A stretch of DNA of 64,000 nucleotides from Pseudomonadota bacterium (GTDB lineage Bacteria > Desulfobacterota > Syntrophorhabdia > Syntrophorhabdales > Syntrophorhabdaceae), in NCBI GenBank assembly GCA_026388315.1, contig JAPLKA010000021.1:1-64000 (forward strand), read 5' to 3'. A program made the position numbers and the translations under genes. Under the pieces are notes generated by a model that was not told the DNA's origin, searched no databases, and saw only the letters and a program-made list of their open reading frames with translations. Shown here in pieces: positions 51,686 through 61,505 of the stretch; the first letter of the stretch is position 1, and every line of letters begins with the position of its first letter.

Positions 51686-52322
51686 TTTTTCTATATTTAT
51701 GCCGCAAAAATTCAATAACACCAGGCAAAATTGAAATAATAACGATTGCGAGGATAACAAAGGAAAAGTTCTTTTTTACAAAGGTCAGATTGCCAAAATA
51801 ATAACCGGCAAACATACAGAGCGCTATCCAGGCAACACCGCCTATTACGTTATAACTGATAAACTTCCAGTAGGTCATGCTTCCAATCCCCGCAACAAAA
51901 GGAGCAAAGGTTCTGATGATAGGCATAAAACGTGCGATAACAATGGTTTTTCCGCCATATTTTTCATAAAACCGATGCGTACGTTCGAGGTGTTCTTTAT
52001 TGAGAAAGCGTATCTTTTCTTTTTGGAAAATCTTTGGCCCCACAAAACTCCCGATCCAGTAATTAACGGTATCGCCTGCTATGGCAGCTAATGAAAGGAG
52101 CACAAACAGCCAGGCAATATCTAAAGACCCTAATGCAGCAAATGTGCCTGCTGCAAACAACAATGAGTCCCCTGGAAGAATCGGTGTTACCACAAGACCT
52201 GTTTCACAAAAAATGATGAGAAAAAGAATCAGATAGGTCCAGAGTCCATAATCCTTAATAAGAGCGCCAAGATGCAAGTCAATATGGATTACAAAATCAA
52301 TAATATATTTTATCCATTCCAT
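51678..52322 (-). CDS. DedA family membrane protein
   Basis: The protein has 214 residues with about five membrane helices. Family marks are [19 protein letters not shown] (FE.GL..P..PGE-like), [13 protein letters not shown] and [19 protein letters not shown]. DedA proteins flip undecaprenyl phosphate or act in membrane homeostasis. It is coupled to the DUF192 gene. Confidence 0.9.
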   Translation of the reverse strand: MEWIKYIIDFVIHIDLHLGALIKDYGLWTYLILFLIIFCETGLVVTPILPGDSLLFAAGTFAALGSLDIAWLFVLLSLAAIAGDTVNYWIGSFVGPKIFQKEKIRFLNKEHLERTHRFYEKYGGKTIVIARFMPIIRTFAPFVAGIGSMTYWKFISYNVIGGVAWIALCMFAGYYFGNLTFVKKNFSFVILAIVIISILPGVIEFLRHKYRKNG

Positions 52323-52457
52323 TTAATATCCTCAGAGACATTTTTTCGCTGTATAGTACACTGATATAAACAAAGAGTCAACGGTTGAAACCCTGCCCTG
52401 CCTTGACAAAATGTGTAAATGTGTATAATTTAATACTAAATTCATCCGGGGGTTTAA

Positions 52458-53312
52458 ATGAATCAAGCAAAAACATTTTTTCTGATGGTTTTTTTAACAA
52501 TTATTTTTGTTGCCCTGGGAAGCATGATAGGTGGTCAGACAGGCGCTTATATTGCCTTTATGATAGCCCTGATAATGAATGTTGTTAGCTACTGGTTCTG
52601 TGACAAGATCGTCCTGGCCATGTACAGTGCAAAGCCGGTTTCAGAGAAAGAAGCGCCACAACTTTACAGTATCGTCAATAATCTTTCCCAGAAGGCATCC
52701 ATTCCAATGCCGAGGGTTTACGTAATAGAAAATGAGAGTCCGAATGCTTTCGCAACAGGAAGAAATCCATCGAATGGCGTGGTTGCCGTAACAACCGGGA
52801 TTTTACGCATATTAAACAGGGATGAGCTTGAAGGCGTGATCGCCCATGAAATGTCCCACATAAAACACAGGGATATTCTCATCCAGACTGTTGCAGCGAC
52901 ACTTGCCGGGGCTATTACCATGATTGCCAATTGGGCAAGATTTGCAGCTTTCTTTGGCGGAGGCAGCAGTGATGACGAAGATGGCAGAGGCAATATCTTT
53001 AGTGTCATTATCTTCTCTATTTTTGCCGCCTTCGCAGCAATGCTCATACAACTCGCTATTTCCAGGTCCAGGGAATATCTTGCAGATGAAGGGGGAGCAA
53101 GGCTTTCGGGAAATCCTTTGCACTTATCGGGTGCACTAAAAAAATTAAGTGCTGGAGTTGCACTCACTCCTATGAACAATGCAAATCCTTCAACTGCACC
53201 GCTCTTCATTGTGAATCCATTTACTGCAAAAGGAGTTCTTGCCCTTTTCAGCACCCACCCTCCAATGGAAGAAAGGATAAAAAGATTGGAGGAGATGGCT
53301 TATAGAAGATAG
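52458..53312 (+). CDS. htpX: Membrane protease HtpX
   Basis: The protein has 284 residues. N-terminal membrane helices (8-50), [12 protein letters not shown] with the HExxH zinc site near 131, another helix pair, [15 protein letters not shown] with the third ligand, and [14 protein letters not shown]. It degrades damaged inner-membrane proteins. Its end overlaps the likely start of rsmB. Confidence 0.95.
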   Translation: MNQAKTFFLMVFLTIIFVALGSMIGGQTGAYIAFMIALIMNVVSYWFCDKIVLAMYSAKPVSEKEAPQLYSIVNNLSQKASIPMPRVYVIENESPNAFATGRNPSNGVVAVTTGILRILNRDELEGVIAHEMSHIKHRDILIQTVAATLAGAITMIANWARFAAFFGGGSSDDEDGRGNIFSVIIFSIFAAFAAMLIQLAISRSREYLADEGGARLSGNPLHLSGALKKLSAGVALTPMNNANPSTAPLFIVNPFTAKGVLALFSTHPPMEERIKRLEEMAYRR

Positions 53313-54603
53313 TTTCGGATCCACCCTAAGATCGCTGACAATCCAGATAGTTAAGAAGGTCGAAGAAGGCTACTTTCTCGATGAAGTCATTAATAGCTTT
53401 TTTTCACGCTATACCCTTTCTGATGCTCAAAAATCATTAATTTACGAGATATCTTCCGGTGTAATACGCTGGAAGGGTTTCCTCAATTGGGTAATATCCC
53501 GGCTTGTCAAAAAAAATGTGAAACAGGAGATCAGGTATCTTCTCTGGGCAAGCATCTACCAGATTTCTTTTATGAAAAAAGGAGACTATCACATTGTCAA
53601 CGAAACTGTCGACTATGCCAAGAAAGAATACGGCACTTACGTGGCTGGTTTTATCAATGCCGTCTTACGAAAATTCATCCGTGAATCAGATGAATTTTCG
53701 AAAATTCGAGATGCCGGGTACCCGCTTACGGGTGTTGAGATTCGAGATTTGCCTTTAGCATATTCTTTCCCAGAATGGCTCACAAAAAGATGGCTTGAAC
53801 GATACGGAAAGGAAAATGCAGTAAGACTTTTCGAGTTCCTGAATAAGACGCCTGAATTCTCCATAAGAGTAGACATCAACCGGATGAGCAGGGATGAAGC
53901 GGCAGAAGAGCTTGAAGGCAAAGGTATCAAAACAAGAAAAGGTCCTTATTCGGAATATGCCCTCTATGTAGACAGGCTCATGCCGGTATTTAAAACTACC
54001 CTTTTTAAAAAAGGTTTGATCCGCATTCAGGACGAGGCATCCCAGCTTGTGGGTCTGTCAATTCAGCCGGAAAAAGGAGATATAATTTTAGACGCATGCG
54101 CAGGATTAGGCACAAAAACCCTGCACATACAGGAACGCTCACACGACGCCTTTATTTTTGCTATGGATAACGAATTCAAAAGGTTGCAATCTATAAGTAG
54201 AGACACCGATCGCCTGCTGGGAGATGCGCTCCACAACCCTTTTAAAAAAGAAAGCATTGACATTATTCTCATTGATGCACCATGTTCGTCACTTGGTATT
54301 ATAAGAAAACACCCCGAAATAAAATGGCGCAGGAATGAGAAAGATATTGTTGATTTCGGAAATTATCAGCTCGAATTACTCGACTCACTATGGGATAATC
54401 TGAAAACCAATGGACATATGGTATATAGCGTCTGTTCATTTGAGCCGGAAGAGACCCTTCAGGTAATAGAAAGGTTTAAAAACAAAAGATCATTTGTGCT
54501 TGAAAATCCACTCCCTTTTCTGTTTAATAGAGAATATTTTTTATCTCTCCCTTATGAAACAGAGATGGATGGATTTTTCATCGCAAGATTAAAAAAGATA
54601 TGA
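53302..54603 (+). CDS. rsmB: 16S rRNA m5C967 methyltransferase RsmB; start apparently ATA
   Basis: The reading frame is continuous from 53281, with no ATG, GTG or TTG before a GTG at 53518. The NusB-like N-terminal domain ([38 protein letters not shown]) lies upstream of that GTG, so the GTG cannot be the true start. ATA at 53302 has GGAGGAG seven bases before it and gives 433 residues, the usual length. The SAM motif is [12 protein letters not shown]; catalytic cysteines are in DAPCSSLG and [10 protein letters not shown]. The segment [17 protein letters not shown] (about residue 136) is an extra insert made by a dispersed repeat. It overlaps htpX by 11 bases. Confidence 0.8.
   Translation: MEDSFGSTLRSLTIQIVKKVEEGYFLDEVINSFFSRYTLSDAQKSLIYEISSGVIRWKGFLNWVISRLVKKNVKQEIRYLLWASIYQISFMKKGDYHIVNETVDYAKKEYGTYVAGFINAVLRKFIRESDEFSKIRDAGYPLTGVEIRDLPLAYSFPEWLTKRWLERYGKENAVRLFEFLNKTPEFSIRVDINRMSRDEAAEELEGKGIKTRKGPYSEYALYVDRLMPVFKTTLFKKGLIRIQDEASQLVGLSIQPEKGDIILDACAGLGTKTLHIQERSHDAFIFAMDNEFKRLQSISRDTDRLLGDALHNPFKKESIDIILIDAPCSSLGIIRKHPEIKWRRNEKDIVDFGNYQLELLDSLWDNLKTNGHMVYSVCSFEPEETLQVIERFKNKRSFVLENPLPFLFNREYFLSLPYETEMDGFFIARLKKI
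53718..53739. repeat. Dispersed palindromic repeat inside rsmB, shared with two element genes
   Basis: GTACCCGCTTACGGGTGTTGAG matches ATACCCGCTTGCGGGTGCTGAG at 8921 in the leader of the 1203-residue protein (19 of 22) and a related copy near 5273-5298. The hairpin core is CCCGCTTGCGGG. It is read through in frame in all three genes. Confidence 0.65.
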
Positions 54604-55304
54604 GCTGGTTTAAGGCCTTTTTATACATATTGATATTCATATTCGTCTTTTCCTTTTCTGCGTATCTCACCATTAATATCTTACTGAAAATGCAGATCAA
54701 TGTAATATGCCCGGATATCAGGGGGGAAACCGTTGAAGATGCAAAGCGCTTAGTGGAAAACAAGGGGTTATCATTGAGCATATCGAGATACGAAAGACGG
54801 AATGATGTTCCATATAATCATATTACGGTTCAGAGGCCTGAAGCAAACATCTCTACCCGGCTGGGCAGGACAGTGATGGTTATCGTCTCGGAAGGCCCTG
54901 AGCTTATATCGCTCCCGACCCTTGAAGGTAAATCCCTTGCAGACGCTGAGGGCATCTTGAAGGAAAAGAATATTGAAATAGCAAAGATAATACGTGTCCC
55001 CCATCCAAAAGCAGGAAAGGTTGTTGCACAGACACCCAAAGGCGGAAAGGATGTTATTAAGGGAAAAGGTGTCACGCTCTTTGTTGGAGTCGAAGAGAAT
55101 CAGTATTTTTTAATGCCTGACTATAAAGATATGACACCCCGTGATTTAGTTGAAGGGATGGCTGGCAAAAACATAAAATACAAGGTTAATTATGTATTGG
55201 AGGGACATAATTCAACAAAAATGGCCATAACAACATCAGCACCCCCAAAAATGATATTCAAAAATGATGGCGAAATAGAAATAAAGGTCTTATCCGGAGG
55301 ATAA
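54600..55304 (+). CDS. PASTA-domain membrane protein
   Basis: The protein has 234 residues. One N-terminal membrane helix (7-28) and three PASTA domains follow: CPDIRGETVEDAKRLVENKG, LPTLEGKSLADAEGILKEKN, MPDYKDMTPRDLVEGMAG. Unlike PknB or PBP2x it has no kinase or transpeptidase, so it may sense muropeptides on its own. It overlaps rsmB by 4 bases (ATGA). Confidence 0.9.
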   Translation: MSWFKAFLYILIFIFVFSFSAYLTINILLKMQINVICPDIRGETVEDAKRLVENKGLSLSISRYERRNDVPYNHITVQRPEANISTRLGRTVMVIVSEGPELISLPTLEGKSLADAEGILKEKNIEIAKIIRVPHPKAGKVVAQTPKGGKDVIKGKGVTLFVGVEENQYFLMPDYKDMTPRDLVEGMAGKNIKYKVNYVLEGHNSTKMAITTSAPPKMIFKNDGEIEIKVLSGG

Positions 55305-55305
55305 A

Positions 55306-55968
55306 ATGAACAAAACAAAAATAGCCCCTTCAATTCTGTCATGTAACTTTTTAACACTTGAGAAAGAGATTAAGGCTGTAGAAAAGGCAGGAGCAGATCT
55401 CATACATATAGACGTTATGGATGGGCACTTCGTTCCCAATATCACCATCGGTCCTCTTTTTGTTGAGCATATCAGGAAAATTACTTCGAAAATTCTCGAT
55501 GTCCACCTCATGATAGAGAACCCTGCCATGTTCGTTGAAGATTTTATCAAAGCAGGGGCCGATATTGTTACCGTTCATGTGGAAACAGATAATCATATCC
55601 TGAAAACCATAGATATTATAAAATCGAACGGCAAAAAGGCGGGGATAACGCTAAACCCTGCCACTCCACTTAACAGCATCGAATATGCGATAAAGGATGC
55701 TGATCTCCTTTTAATCATGACAGTAAACCCTGGTTTTGGTGGCCAGGGATATATATCCTCCATGGATGGAAAGATCAGAAAGGCAAAAAGGATGATAGAA
55801 GAAACAGGTAGACATGTTGACCTTCAGGTAGATGGCGGAATTAAAGCATCTAATGTAAAGAAGGTTGTCGATGCAGGTGCAGATATACTGGTAATGGGTA
55901 CGGAAATTTTTCACAGTAAGGACTACATAAAGAAAATTCAGGAAATAAGAAACATTCTGGGAGAATAA
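55306..55968 (+). CDS. rpe: Ribulose-phosphate 3-epimerase
   Basis: The protein has 220 residues: APSILSCNFLTLEKEI, HIDVMDGHFVPNITIGP, DVHLMIENP, MTVNPGFGGQGYI, VDGGIKASNV and GTEIFH cover all active-site segments (His35, Asp37, His68, Asp177 type). It interconverts ribulose and xylulose 5-phosphate. It starts one base after the PASTA gene stop. Confidence 0.95.
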   Translation: MNKTKIAPSILSCNFLTLEKEIKAVEKAGADLIHIDVMDGHFVPNITIGPLFVEHIRKITSKILDVHLMIENPAMFVEDFIKAGADIVTVHVETDNHILKTIDIIKSNGKKAGITLNPATPLNSIEYAIKDADLLLIMTVNPGFGGQGYISSMDGKIRKAKRMIEETGRHVDLQVDGGIKASNVKKVVDAGADILVMGTEIFHSKDYIKKIQEIRNILGE

Positions 55969-56657
55969 AACTGATTCTCGAAAAACAAAAAACTTATAAA
56001 AAGGTATTTGATATTGCCTGTAAAGAACTGTTAATCTCAGATTATGAAGAAAAATTCATAAACGCCGGACTAACGTACAGGAACAATCAAAAGGCATATA
56101 CTGTTTCGGTACCGTTTTTCGATGAGACAATAAACATCAATATCCCGGGCTTCTCATTCAAGAGTTCAAAGAATACCAATATTACACTTGTGACAAGGAT
56201 CATAATCCTTCACTATATGAACACCTCATCTGGCGAACCCCTGAGTGGCGAAAAGATTACCTATGAAGACATACCGGGGTTGAGGGGCTATCAGCCTGTT
56301 TTTGAGAAAAGGGCTGCAAAACCACTTTTGTCCGCCTTTGGGTTAGATAAACATGCCTTTCTTGAAGCGGGTCTGGGACTTGGCGGAACAGAAGAGGATT
56401 ACGGTGATACATCCTTCACCCTTTATGTATTTCCGAAAGTTCCCATCACCTTTATTTTGTGGGAAGGAGATGAAGAGTTTGCCCCTGCTTTAAAAATGCT
56501 TTTTGATTCCTCAATCCTCCATTACCTGCCCCTTGAGGATATCACAGTCATCACAAAACTGGCATCAACAAGGATTATAAAAGAGGCAAGAATCAAGTTC
56601 TCAGCATTGGCTTACTGCCTGTTGTACATACTCATCGCCTTTTCTTTTCCTTCATAG
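55965..56657 (+). CDS. DUF3786 family protein with a noncanonical start
   Basis: The frame is open from the rpe end to 56657, with no ATG, GTG or TTG before a GTG at 56190. DUF3786-like sequence clearly begins earlier (KVFDIACKELL, YTVSVPFFDETINI). Candidates are ATA at 55965, which overlaps the rpe stop as ATAA, or CTG at 55971, seven bases after GGGAG. The conserved core is TRIIILHYMNTSSGEPLSGE, ITYEDIPGLRGY, VFPKVPITFILWEGDEEFAP. DUF3786 is often linked to anaerobic or corrinoid metabolism; the function here is unknown. Its 3' end overlaps pth by 46 bases on the opposite strand. Confidence 0.75.
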   Translation: MKLILEKQKTYKKVFDIACKELLISDYEEKFINAGLTYRNNQKAYTVSVPFFDETININIPGFSFKSSKNTNITLVTRIIILHYMNTSSGEPLSGEKITYEDIPGLRGYQPVFEKRAAKPLLSAFGLDKHAFLEAGLGLGGTEEDYGDTSFTLYVFPKVPITFILWEGDEEFAPALKMLFDSSILHYLPLEDITVITKLASTRIIKEARIKFSALAYCLLYILIAFSFPS

Positions 56658-57172
56658 ATAAATACATGGAGTGCTTCTGCTACACTATCGAGAGATTCGC
56701 GAAGTGTCTCTGCATCCTCTTTCTGAAATCTTGAAAGAACATAATCTTCAGGGGTCATAGAGGGATTCCTGCCGATACCTATTTTAACCCTGTGGAACAG
56801 ATTGGACTGAAGTGCGCCGATAACCGACCCTACCCCCTTATGTCCGCCATGGCCTCCATTCCATTTTATTTTGATACGCCCGAAATCCATATCAAGATCG
56901 TCATGGATGAGGATAAAATTCTCCAGTGGTATATTCATATTCCTGATAAGAGAAGATACAGGAGTACCCGAAAGGTTCATATATGTATCGGGTTTTGCAA
57001 GAAGGACATTATCCTGGGCACCCGTCTTACATCCATATCTCTTTTTTGTCAGGGGAATATTGAATTTTTCCGAATATCTGTCTATAACAAGATAGCCGAT
57101 ATTATGTCTTGTGTACGAATATTCAAAACCCTTGTTCCCGAGACCGCATAATAGAAACGAAAATATCTTTAT
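56612..57172 (-). CDS. pth: Peptidyl-tRNA hydrolase; start apparently ATA
   Basis: The frame reads KIFSFLLCGLGNKGFEYSYT, RHNIGYLVIDRY, KPDTYMNLSG (catalytic), LIHDDLDMDFGRIKIKWNGG (Asp-Asp) and HGGHKGVGSVI. The active-site Asn and His of TRHN are present. The first ATG is at 56980 and would drop the first third, so it cannot be the start. Two ATA codons precede: 57172, overlapping the rplY stop as ATAA, and 57166, seven bases after GGAGG. Full length is about 186 residues, usual for Pth. It releases peptides from stalled tRNA. Confidence 0.85.
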   Translation of the reverse strand: MKIFSFLLCGLGNKGFEYSYTRHNIGYLVIDRYSEKFNIPLTKKRYGCKTGAQDNVLLAKPDTYMNLSGTPVSSLIRNMNIPLENFILIHDDLDMDFGRIKIKWNGGHGGHKGVGSVIGALQSNLFHRVKIGIGRNPSMTPEDYVLSRFQKEDAETLRESLDSVAEALHVFIYEGKEKAMSMYNRQ

Positions 57173-57786
57173 TCCTCCTTCTTTTCAACCTCTACCGCTT
57201 CTGCCGTTACAGCCTTTTCCTCACCACCTGATGGCGGAATTATGGTAACAATTGCAACATCCATATGCTCAAGAATCTTTACACCGGGTATTGAAATTTC
57301 ATTTGCATGGATGGAGTCACCTATATCAAGGTTCGTCACATCTAAATCAATTTTTTCCGGTATCATCGATGGGAGACATTCAACCATGATCGTTCGGAGG
57401 TGCAACTCTACGATACCGCTATTTTTCACCCCGATCGCTTCGCCTGTAAGGTGTATCGGTATTTCCACCTCAATTTTTCTTTCCATTGATACCTGCAGGA
57501 AATCTATATGGAGAACTTCATCCTTCAGGATTCCTCTCTGTATATCTTTTATCATGACAGGTTTTTCTTCTACGCCACCTTCATTGCGCAATTCCATCTT
57601 CAAGATTGTATTTCTCTTAATGTTTTTGCGTAATCTTTCCCAGTCTTTCAGAGAAATAGTAATCCCTAATGACTCCAAACCCCTCCCGTACAAAACACAG
57701 GGGATTCCGCCTTTCTCTCTTGTACTCTTTGCTTTGGATTTCCCTTTACCTTTTCTAATCTCTGCTTTAATTAAAATATCTTCCAT
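57169..57786 (-). CDS. rplY: 50S ribosomal protein L25/Ctc
   Basis: The protein has 205 residues, the long Ctc form. The N-terminal 5S-binding domain is KAEIRKGKGKSKAKSTREKG, PCVLYGRGLES, and the C-terminal domain has EVEIPIHLTGEAIGVKNSG and IGDSIHANEISIPG. The tail is Glu/Ala/Val-rich. It precedes pth in the same operon. Confidence 0.95.
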   Translation of the reverse strand: MEDILIKAEIRKGKGKSKAKSTREKGGIPCVLYGRGLESLGITISLKDWERLRKNIKRNTILKMELRNEGGVEEKPVMIKDIQRGILKDEVLHIDFLQVSMERKIEVEIPIHLTGEAIGVKNSGIVELHLRTIMVECLPSMIPEKIDLDVTNLDIGDSIHANEISIPGVKILEHMDVAIVTIIPPSGGEEKAVTAEAVEVEKKEE

Positions 57787-57799
57787 TTACAACCTCCAT

Positions 57800-57870
57800 T
57801 TAATTCAGTGAATAGTCGTTAGTGAACAGTCGTTAGCTAAATACTATTTACTATTCACCATTCACAGCTT
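57800..57870. repeat. Dispersed repeat of TAGTCGTTAGTGAACAGTCG type upstream of rplY
   Basis: The stretch GAATAGTCGTTAGTGAACAG, GTCGTTAGC, TACTATTTACTATTCACC and ATTCACAG is a low-complexity tandem-like sequence typical of lineage-specific dispersed repeats. Similar language recurs in coding sequence at 62080-62110 (TATTCGATAGTCGATAG). It lies between prs and rplY. Confidence 0.5.
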
Positions 57871-58806
57871 TTATACAAATAACGAGCTTACAGACTCAGC
57901 CCTGTATATTCTTTTAATGGCTTCACCGAGTATTGGTGAAACATCGAGCACTTTTATTTTAGTAACCTTTTTTGCTTCTTCTGAAAGCGGTATCGTATTT
58001 GTGACAACAAGTTCTGTAAGTGATGAATTTGCAATTCTTTCTACGGCATTACCCGAAAGGACGGGATGTGTACAGCATGCATAAACAGCCCTGGCGCCAT
58101 CCTGGATTATCGCTTCAGCCGCCTGAACTATTGTTCCACCGGTATCAATCATATCATCGAGAATGATGGCTACTTTATTTTCAACATTTCCAATGATGTG
58201 CATAACCTTCGAAACATTTGCCTTCTCTCTCCTCTTATCGATAATTGCCAAAGAAGAATTCATCCTTTTACCAAGTTCTCTTGCCCTCTCAACACCGCCT
58301 GCATCGGGAGAGACAATAACAAACTCCCCCTCAATTTTGTTGAGATATTCAAGCTGCACCGGCAGTGCATAGAGATGATCAACGGGAATATCAAAAAAAC
58401 CTTGAATTTGCCCGGCATGCAAATCCATGGCAAGAATCCTTGAAGCCCCTGCCATTGTAATAAGATTTGCCACAAGCCTTGCCGATATGGATGTCCTCGG
58501 AAAAACCTTCCTGTCCTGTCTTGCATACCCGTAGTAAGGCATTACCACGGTAATCCTTGCTGCAGATGCCCTTTTCAATGCATCGAGCATAATGAGAACT
58601 TCCATAAGATTGTGGCTCACCGGCGGGCAAGTAGGCTGAACCAGAAAGGTATCCATGCCCCTGACACTTTCTTCAATCTCCACCTGGATCTCGCCATCAC
58701 TGAACTTGCCGACCTTGGCTTTGCCCAGTTCAATCTTTAAAAATTTACATATCTTTTCTGTAAGCTCCCTGTTTGCATTACCAGTAAATATTCTGAGCTT
58801 ATCCAC
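57871..58806 (-). CDS. prs: Ribose-phosphate pyrophosphokinase
   Basis: The protein has 311 residues. [72 protein letters not shown] and [13 protein letters not shown] (PRPP site) are all present. It makes PRPP for nucleotides, His and Trp. It lies next to tRNA-Gln and upstream of rplY. Confidence 0.97.
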   Translation of the reverse strand: MDKLRIFTGNANRELTEKICKFLKIELGKAKVGKFSDGEIQVEIEESVRGMDTFLVQPTCPPVSHNLMEVLIMLDALKRASAARITVVMPYYGYARQDRKVFPRTSISARLVANLITMAGASRILAMDLHAGQIQGFFDIPVDHLYALPVQLEYLNKIEGEFVIVSPDAGGVERARELGKRMNSSLAIIDKRREKANVSKVMHIIGNVENKVAIILDDMIDTGGTIVQAAEAIIQDGARAVYACCTHPVLSGNAVERIANSSLTELVVTNTIPLSEEAKKVTKIKVLDVSPILGEAIKRIYRAESVSSLFV

Positions 58807-58826
58807 TTATTGCCCCCTGTTATTTT

Positions 58827-58898
58827 CTGGGGCGGGAGGATTCGAACCTCCGAATACAGGCTCCAAAGGCCTGTGTCTTACCGCTTGACGACACCCCA
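58827..58898 (-). tRNA. tRNA-Gln (UUG)
   Basis: It has acceptor TGGGGTG/CGCCCCA, anticodon loop CTTTGGA with TTG and T arm GGAGGTTCGAATCCTCC. It is in the prs-spoVG interval on minus. No CCA is encoded. Confidence 0.95.
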
Positions 58899-58909
58899 AA
58901 TAAAGTATT

Positions 58910-59179
58910 TTAATCAGTTTGTTTTCCAACTACTTGTTTTTCATACGCCTCTAAAACACTTGACTCAATTTTCTGTCTTGTGGGATTGTCTAAAGGGTGG
59001 ACCATATCCCTGTAAGAGCCATCCTTCATCTTTTTACTCGGCATCGCAACAAAAAGCTTGCTATCACCATTTATCACCTTCAAATCTCTCACAATAAAAC
59101 AACCATCCAATACTATAGACACGTATGCTTTTACTTTTTTGTCACTTACAGGGAAAATCTTAACTTCTGTAATATCCAT
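58910..59179 (-). CDS. spoVG: SpoVG family regulator
   Basis: The protein has 89 residues: MDITEVKIFPVSDKKVKAYV, VLDGCFIVRDLKVINGDSKL, FVAMPSKKMKDGSYRDMVHP. This is the complete SpoVG. It binds DNA or RNA and is widespread in Deltaproteobacteria outside sporulation. It lies between ispE and tRNA-Gln as in several relatives. Confidence 0.95.
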   Translation of the reverse strand: MDITEVKIFPVSDKKVKAYVSIVLDGCFIVRDLKVINGDSKLFVAMPSKKMKDGSYRDMVHPLDNPTRQKIESSVLEAYEKQVVGKQTD

Positions 59180-59197
59180 TACGCCCCCTCCTGTGTA

Positions 59198-60034
59198 CTA
59201 AATACTATGCGCTACAAACACGCTACACATATCTTTCAAATGTAACAATCCCCTTTCTGCCCCCTCCTCATTTTCAAAAATACCAAAGACGGATGAGCCG
59301 CTGCCACTCATTAGTGCACCAATTGCCCCGGCTTTGATAATTCTGTCTTTTATAGCTTTAATTGTTGGGCACATTGGAATTGCGACTGTCTCAAGATCAT
59401 TCTCCAGCAAGCCTGCAATATCATGGACAGAATAAAACTGCTCTATCAATTTAATATCATTTTCTTTTTTTGTCAATACGATTTTTAAACCTTCATATAC
59501 CGCTTTTGTGCTTAAAATCACATTTGGATAGACTATAAGATACCAGAGCGATGGCAATTTCACTGGAGATATTGCTTCGCCTGTCCCCCTCATGACGCAT
59601 GGCTTACAAAAGAGGAACAGGGGGACATCTGCTCCTATCTTCCTCCCAATATCAGTTAGCTCATCAAAATTTATTTTCAATTCCCACATCCTGATAAGTT
59701 CTTTCAAAACGGTAGCAGCATTACTGCTTGGACCACCAAGCCCGCTGCCGATAGGGATATGTTTTTCAACAAATACTTTCACACCTGAGTGAATATTGAA
59801 TCTTTCCTTTAGCAGCATGGCTGCCCTGTAGATCGTATTTGCCTGACCTTCCGGCAAAACACCTCTATCGTCGTTTACTATGACAACGTCATCTTCTAAT
59901 TCCTCAATTGATATAACATCATAAAGAGATATAATATCAACAATACTCACGATATTATGATACCCGTCAGGTCTTTTTGAGAGAACTTTCAGGAACAGGT
60001 TTACCTTGGCAGGAGATTTAATGTGCTTTTTCAA
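59198..60034 (-). CDS. ispE: 4-diphosphocytidyl-2-C-methyl-D-erythritol kinase
   Basis: The protein has 278 residues of the GHMP kinase fold: SPAKVNLFLKVLSKRPDGYH, PIGSGLGGPSSNAATVL (ATP loop) and MSGSGSSVFGIFENEE. It catalyses the fourth step of the MEP isoprenoid pathway. It overlaps the 3' end of rng by 17 bases. Confidence 0.97.
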   Translation of the reverse strand: MKKHIKSPAKVNLFLKVLSKRPDGYHNIVSIVDIISLYDVISIEELEDDVVIVNDDRGVLPEGQANTIYRAAMLLKERFNIHSGVKVFVEKHIPIGSGLGGPSSNAATVLKELIRMWELKINFDELTDIGRKIGADVPLFLFCKPCVMRGTGEAISPVKLPSLWYLIVYPNVILSTKAVYEGLKIVLTKKENDIKLIEQFYSVHDIAGLLENDLETVAIPMCPTIKAIKDRIIKAGAIGALMSGSGSSVFGIFENEEGAERGLLHLKDMCSVFVAHSI

Positions 60035-61505
60035 TATGAAACCTGTTAATGCTTAATGCAGGGTTGGCAATAATATTGATTTTTGTCTCGTAGGTATTTT
60101 CAATATGTTCAATTGAGCTTTTTTCTTCCTCGTAAATGAAGCTTGCCACTTCAGGCGCTAAATAAAGATTTATCTTTTTACCCCCTTCTTTCCTGCAAAA
60201 ACTAAGGAGTTCTCTCAGGACTTCATAACACACAGTGTAACGGGATTTAATATAGCTGGCACCATCACAATTTGGACACATTTCAGTGAGCATATCGACA
60301 ATATTATGTCTTGTTCTTTTCCGCGTTATCTGTACAAGCCCAATCTCGCTTATCGGATATGCAAAGGTCTTTATCCTGTCTTTCTTCAAGGCATCGACAA
60401 GCGCCTGGAAGACCATCTCCCTTGATTCTTTCCGCTCCATATCTATAAAGTCGACAACAATAATACCACCGATGTTCCGTAAGCGTATCTGGTAGGCAAT
60501 CTCTTTCACGGCTTCGAGATTGGTCCTCAGTATCGTATCTTCAAGGTCTTTCCTGCCGAGATATCTTCCCGTGTTTACATCGATTACGGTCAAGGCCTCT
60601 GTGTAATCAAATACGATATAACCACCCGATTTCAGCCATATCTTCTTTTGTGTAAGTTTGGCAATATCAATCTCTATTCCGAAAGCCTCAAAGACAGGGT
60701 CTTTCTCGTTAAAACAGATCGCTTCGCATCCTTCTTCGGGCAAATACTCTTTTAAGAATTCCTTTATCTTTAAAAAGACAGTCTCGTCATCAACCACTAT
60801 TCTTTTCAAGTTATGAGAATGAAGGTCCCTGATAACCCGTAAAATCATACCAAGGTCCTGATGCAGGATTGAAGGGGCCCTTACGTGTTTTGCCTTGTTC
60901 TGTATACTCTCCCATATTCTCTGGAGAAAATTAAGGTCGCTTGCCAGTTCTTCTTCAATTTTGCCCTCAGACGCTGTCCTCGCTATAAGGCCAAATCCCT
61001 TGGGACAAATTTCTTTCAATACGCTTGCAAGCCTTTTTCTCTCCTCTTCCTGCTCAATTCTTCTTGAAACACCTATATGTTGTGTTGATGGCATGAGTAC
61101 AAGGAGCCTGCCGGGTAAGGTAATTTTCGAGGTCACACGTGTCCCTTTCTGCCCGATGGGTTCCCTTGAAACCTGGACAATTATCTCCTGGCCTTCCTCC
61201 AGAACTCCCTCAATCCTTTCATTGACCTCTACCTGGGGAACAAAATCAGTATCTTCATATTCCTCATACATGGCCCTGTCCAACAGGATATCACCAACGT
61301 AAAGAAAGGCAGATTTCTCAAGGCCTACATCAACAAAAGCAGCGTCCATTCCAGGAACTATCCTGACAACCTTGCCTTTGTAAATATTGCCGACTATATT
61401 CTTATCATTCTTCCTCTCTATGAAGAACTCAACGGGAATACCATTCTCCAGAAAAGCCATCCTGATTTCGTTAAACGTCACATTGATTATCAGTTCAGAT
61501 GCCAT
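60018..61505 (-). CDS. rng: Ribonuclease G/E
   Basis: The protein has 495 residues. The S1 domain is GNIYKGKVVRIVPGMDAAFV, DVGLEKSAFLYVGD; the catalytic part has ALTVIDVNTGRYLG and GGIIVVDFIDMERKE (metal-binding Asp pair), and a zinc link MCPNCDG. Length fits RNase G. It processes 5' ends of rRNA and mRNA. It overlaps the radical SAM gene by 11 bases. Confidence 0.95.
   Translation of the reverse strand: MASELIINVTFNEIRMAFLENGIPVEFFIERKNDKNIVGNIYKGKVVRIVPGMDAAFVDVGLEKSAFLYVGDILLDRAMYEEYEDTDFVPQVEVNERIEGVLEEGQEIIVQVSREPIGQKGTRVTSKITLPGRLLVLMPSTQHIGVSRRIEQEEERKRLASVLKEICPKGFGLIARTASEGKIEEELASDLNFLQRIWESIQNKAKHVRAPSILHQDLGMILRVIRDLHSHNLKRIVVDDETVFLKIKEFLKEYLPEEGCEAICFNEKDPVFEAFGIEIDIAKLTQKKIWLKSGGYIVFDYTEALTVIDVNTGRYLGRKDLEDTILRTNLEAVKEIAYQIRLRNIGGIIVVDFIDMERKESREMVFQALVDALKKDRIKTFAYPISEIGLVQITRKRTRHNIVDMLTEMCPNCDGASYIKSRYTVCYEVLRELLSFCRKEGGKKINLYLAPEVASFIYEEEKSSIEHIENTYETKINIIANPALSINRFHIEKAH

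Noticed and set aside
53518-54603. GTG at 53518 as the rsmB start
   Set aside because: Conserved N-terminal RsmB sequence continues upstream in the same open frame to about 53302.
56190-56657. GTG at 56190 as the DUF3786 gene start
   Set aside because: The frame upstream to the rpe stop is open and has DUF3786-like sequence.
56612-56980. ATG at 56980 as the pth start
   Set aside because: It would remove CGLGN and TRHN, the catalytic N-terminal part, which is present in frame upstream.
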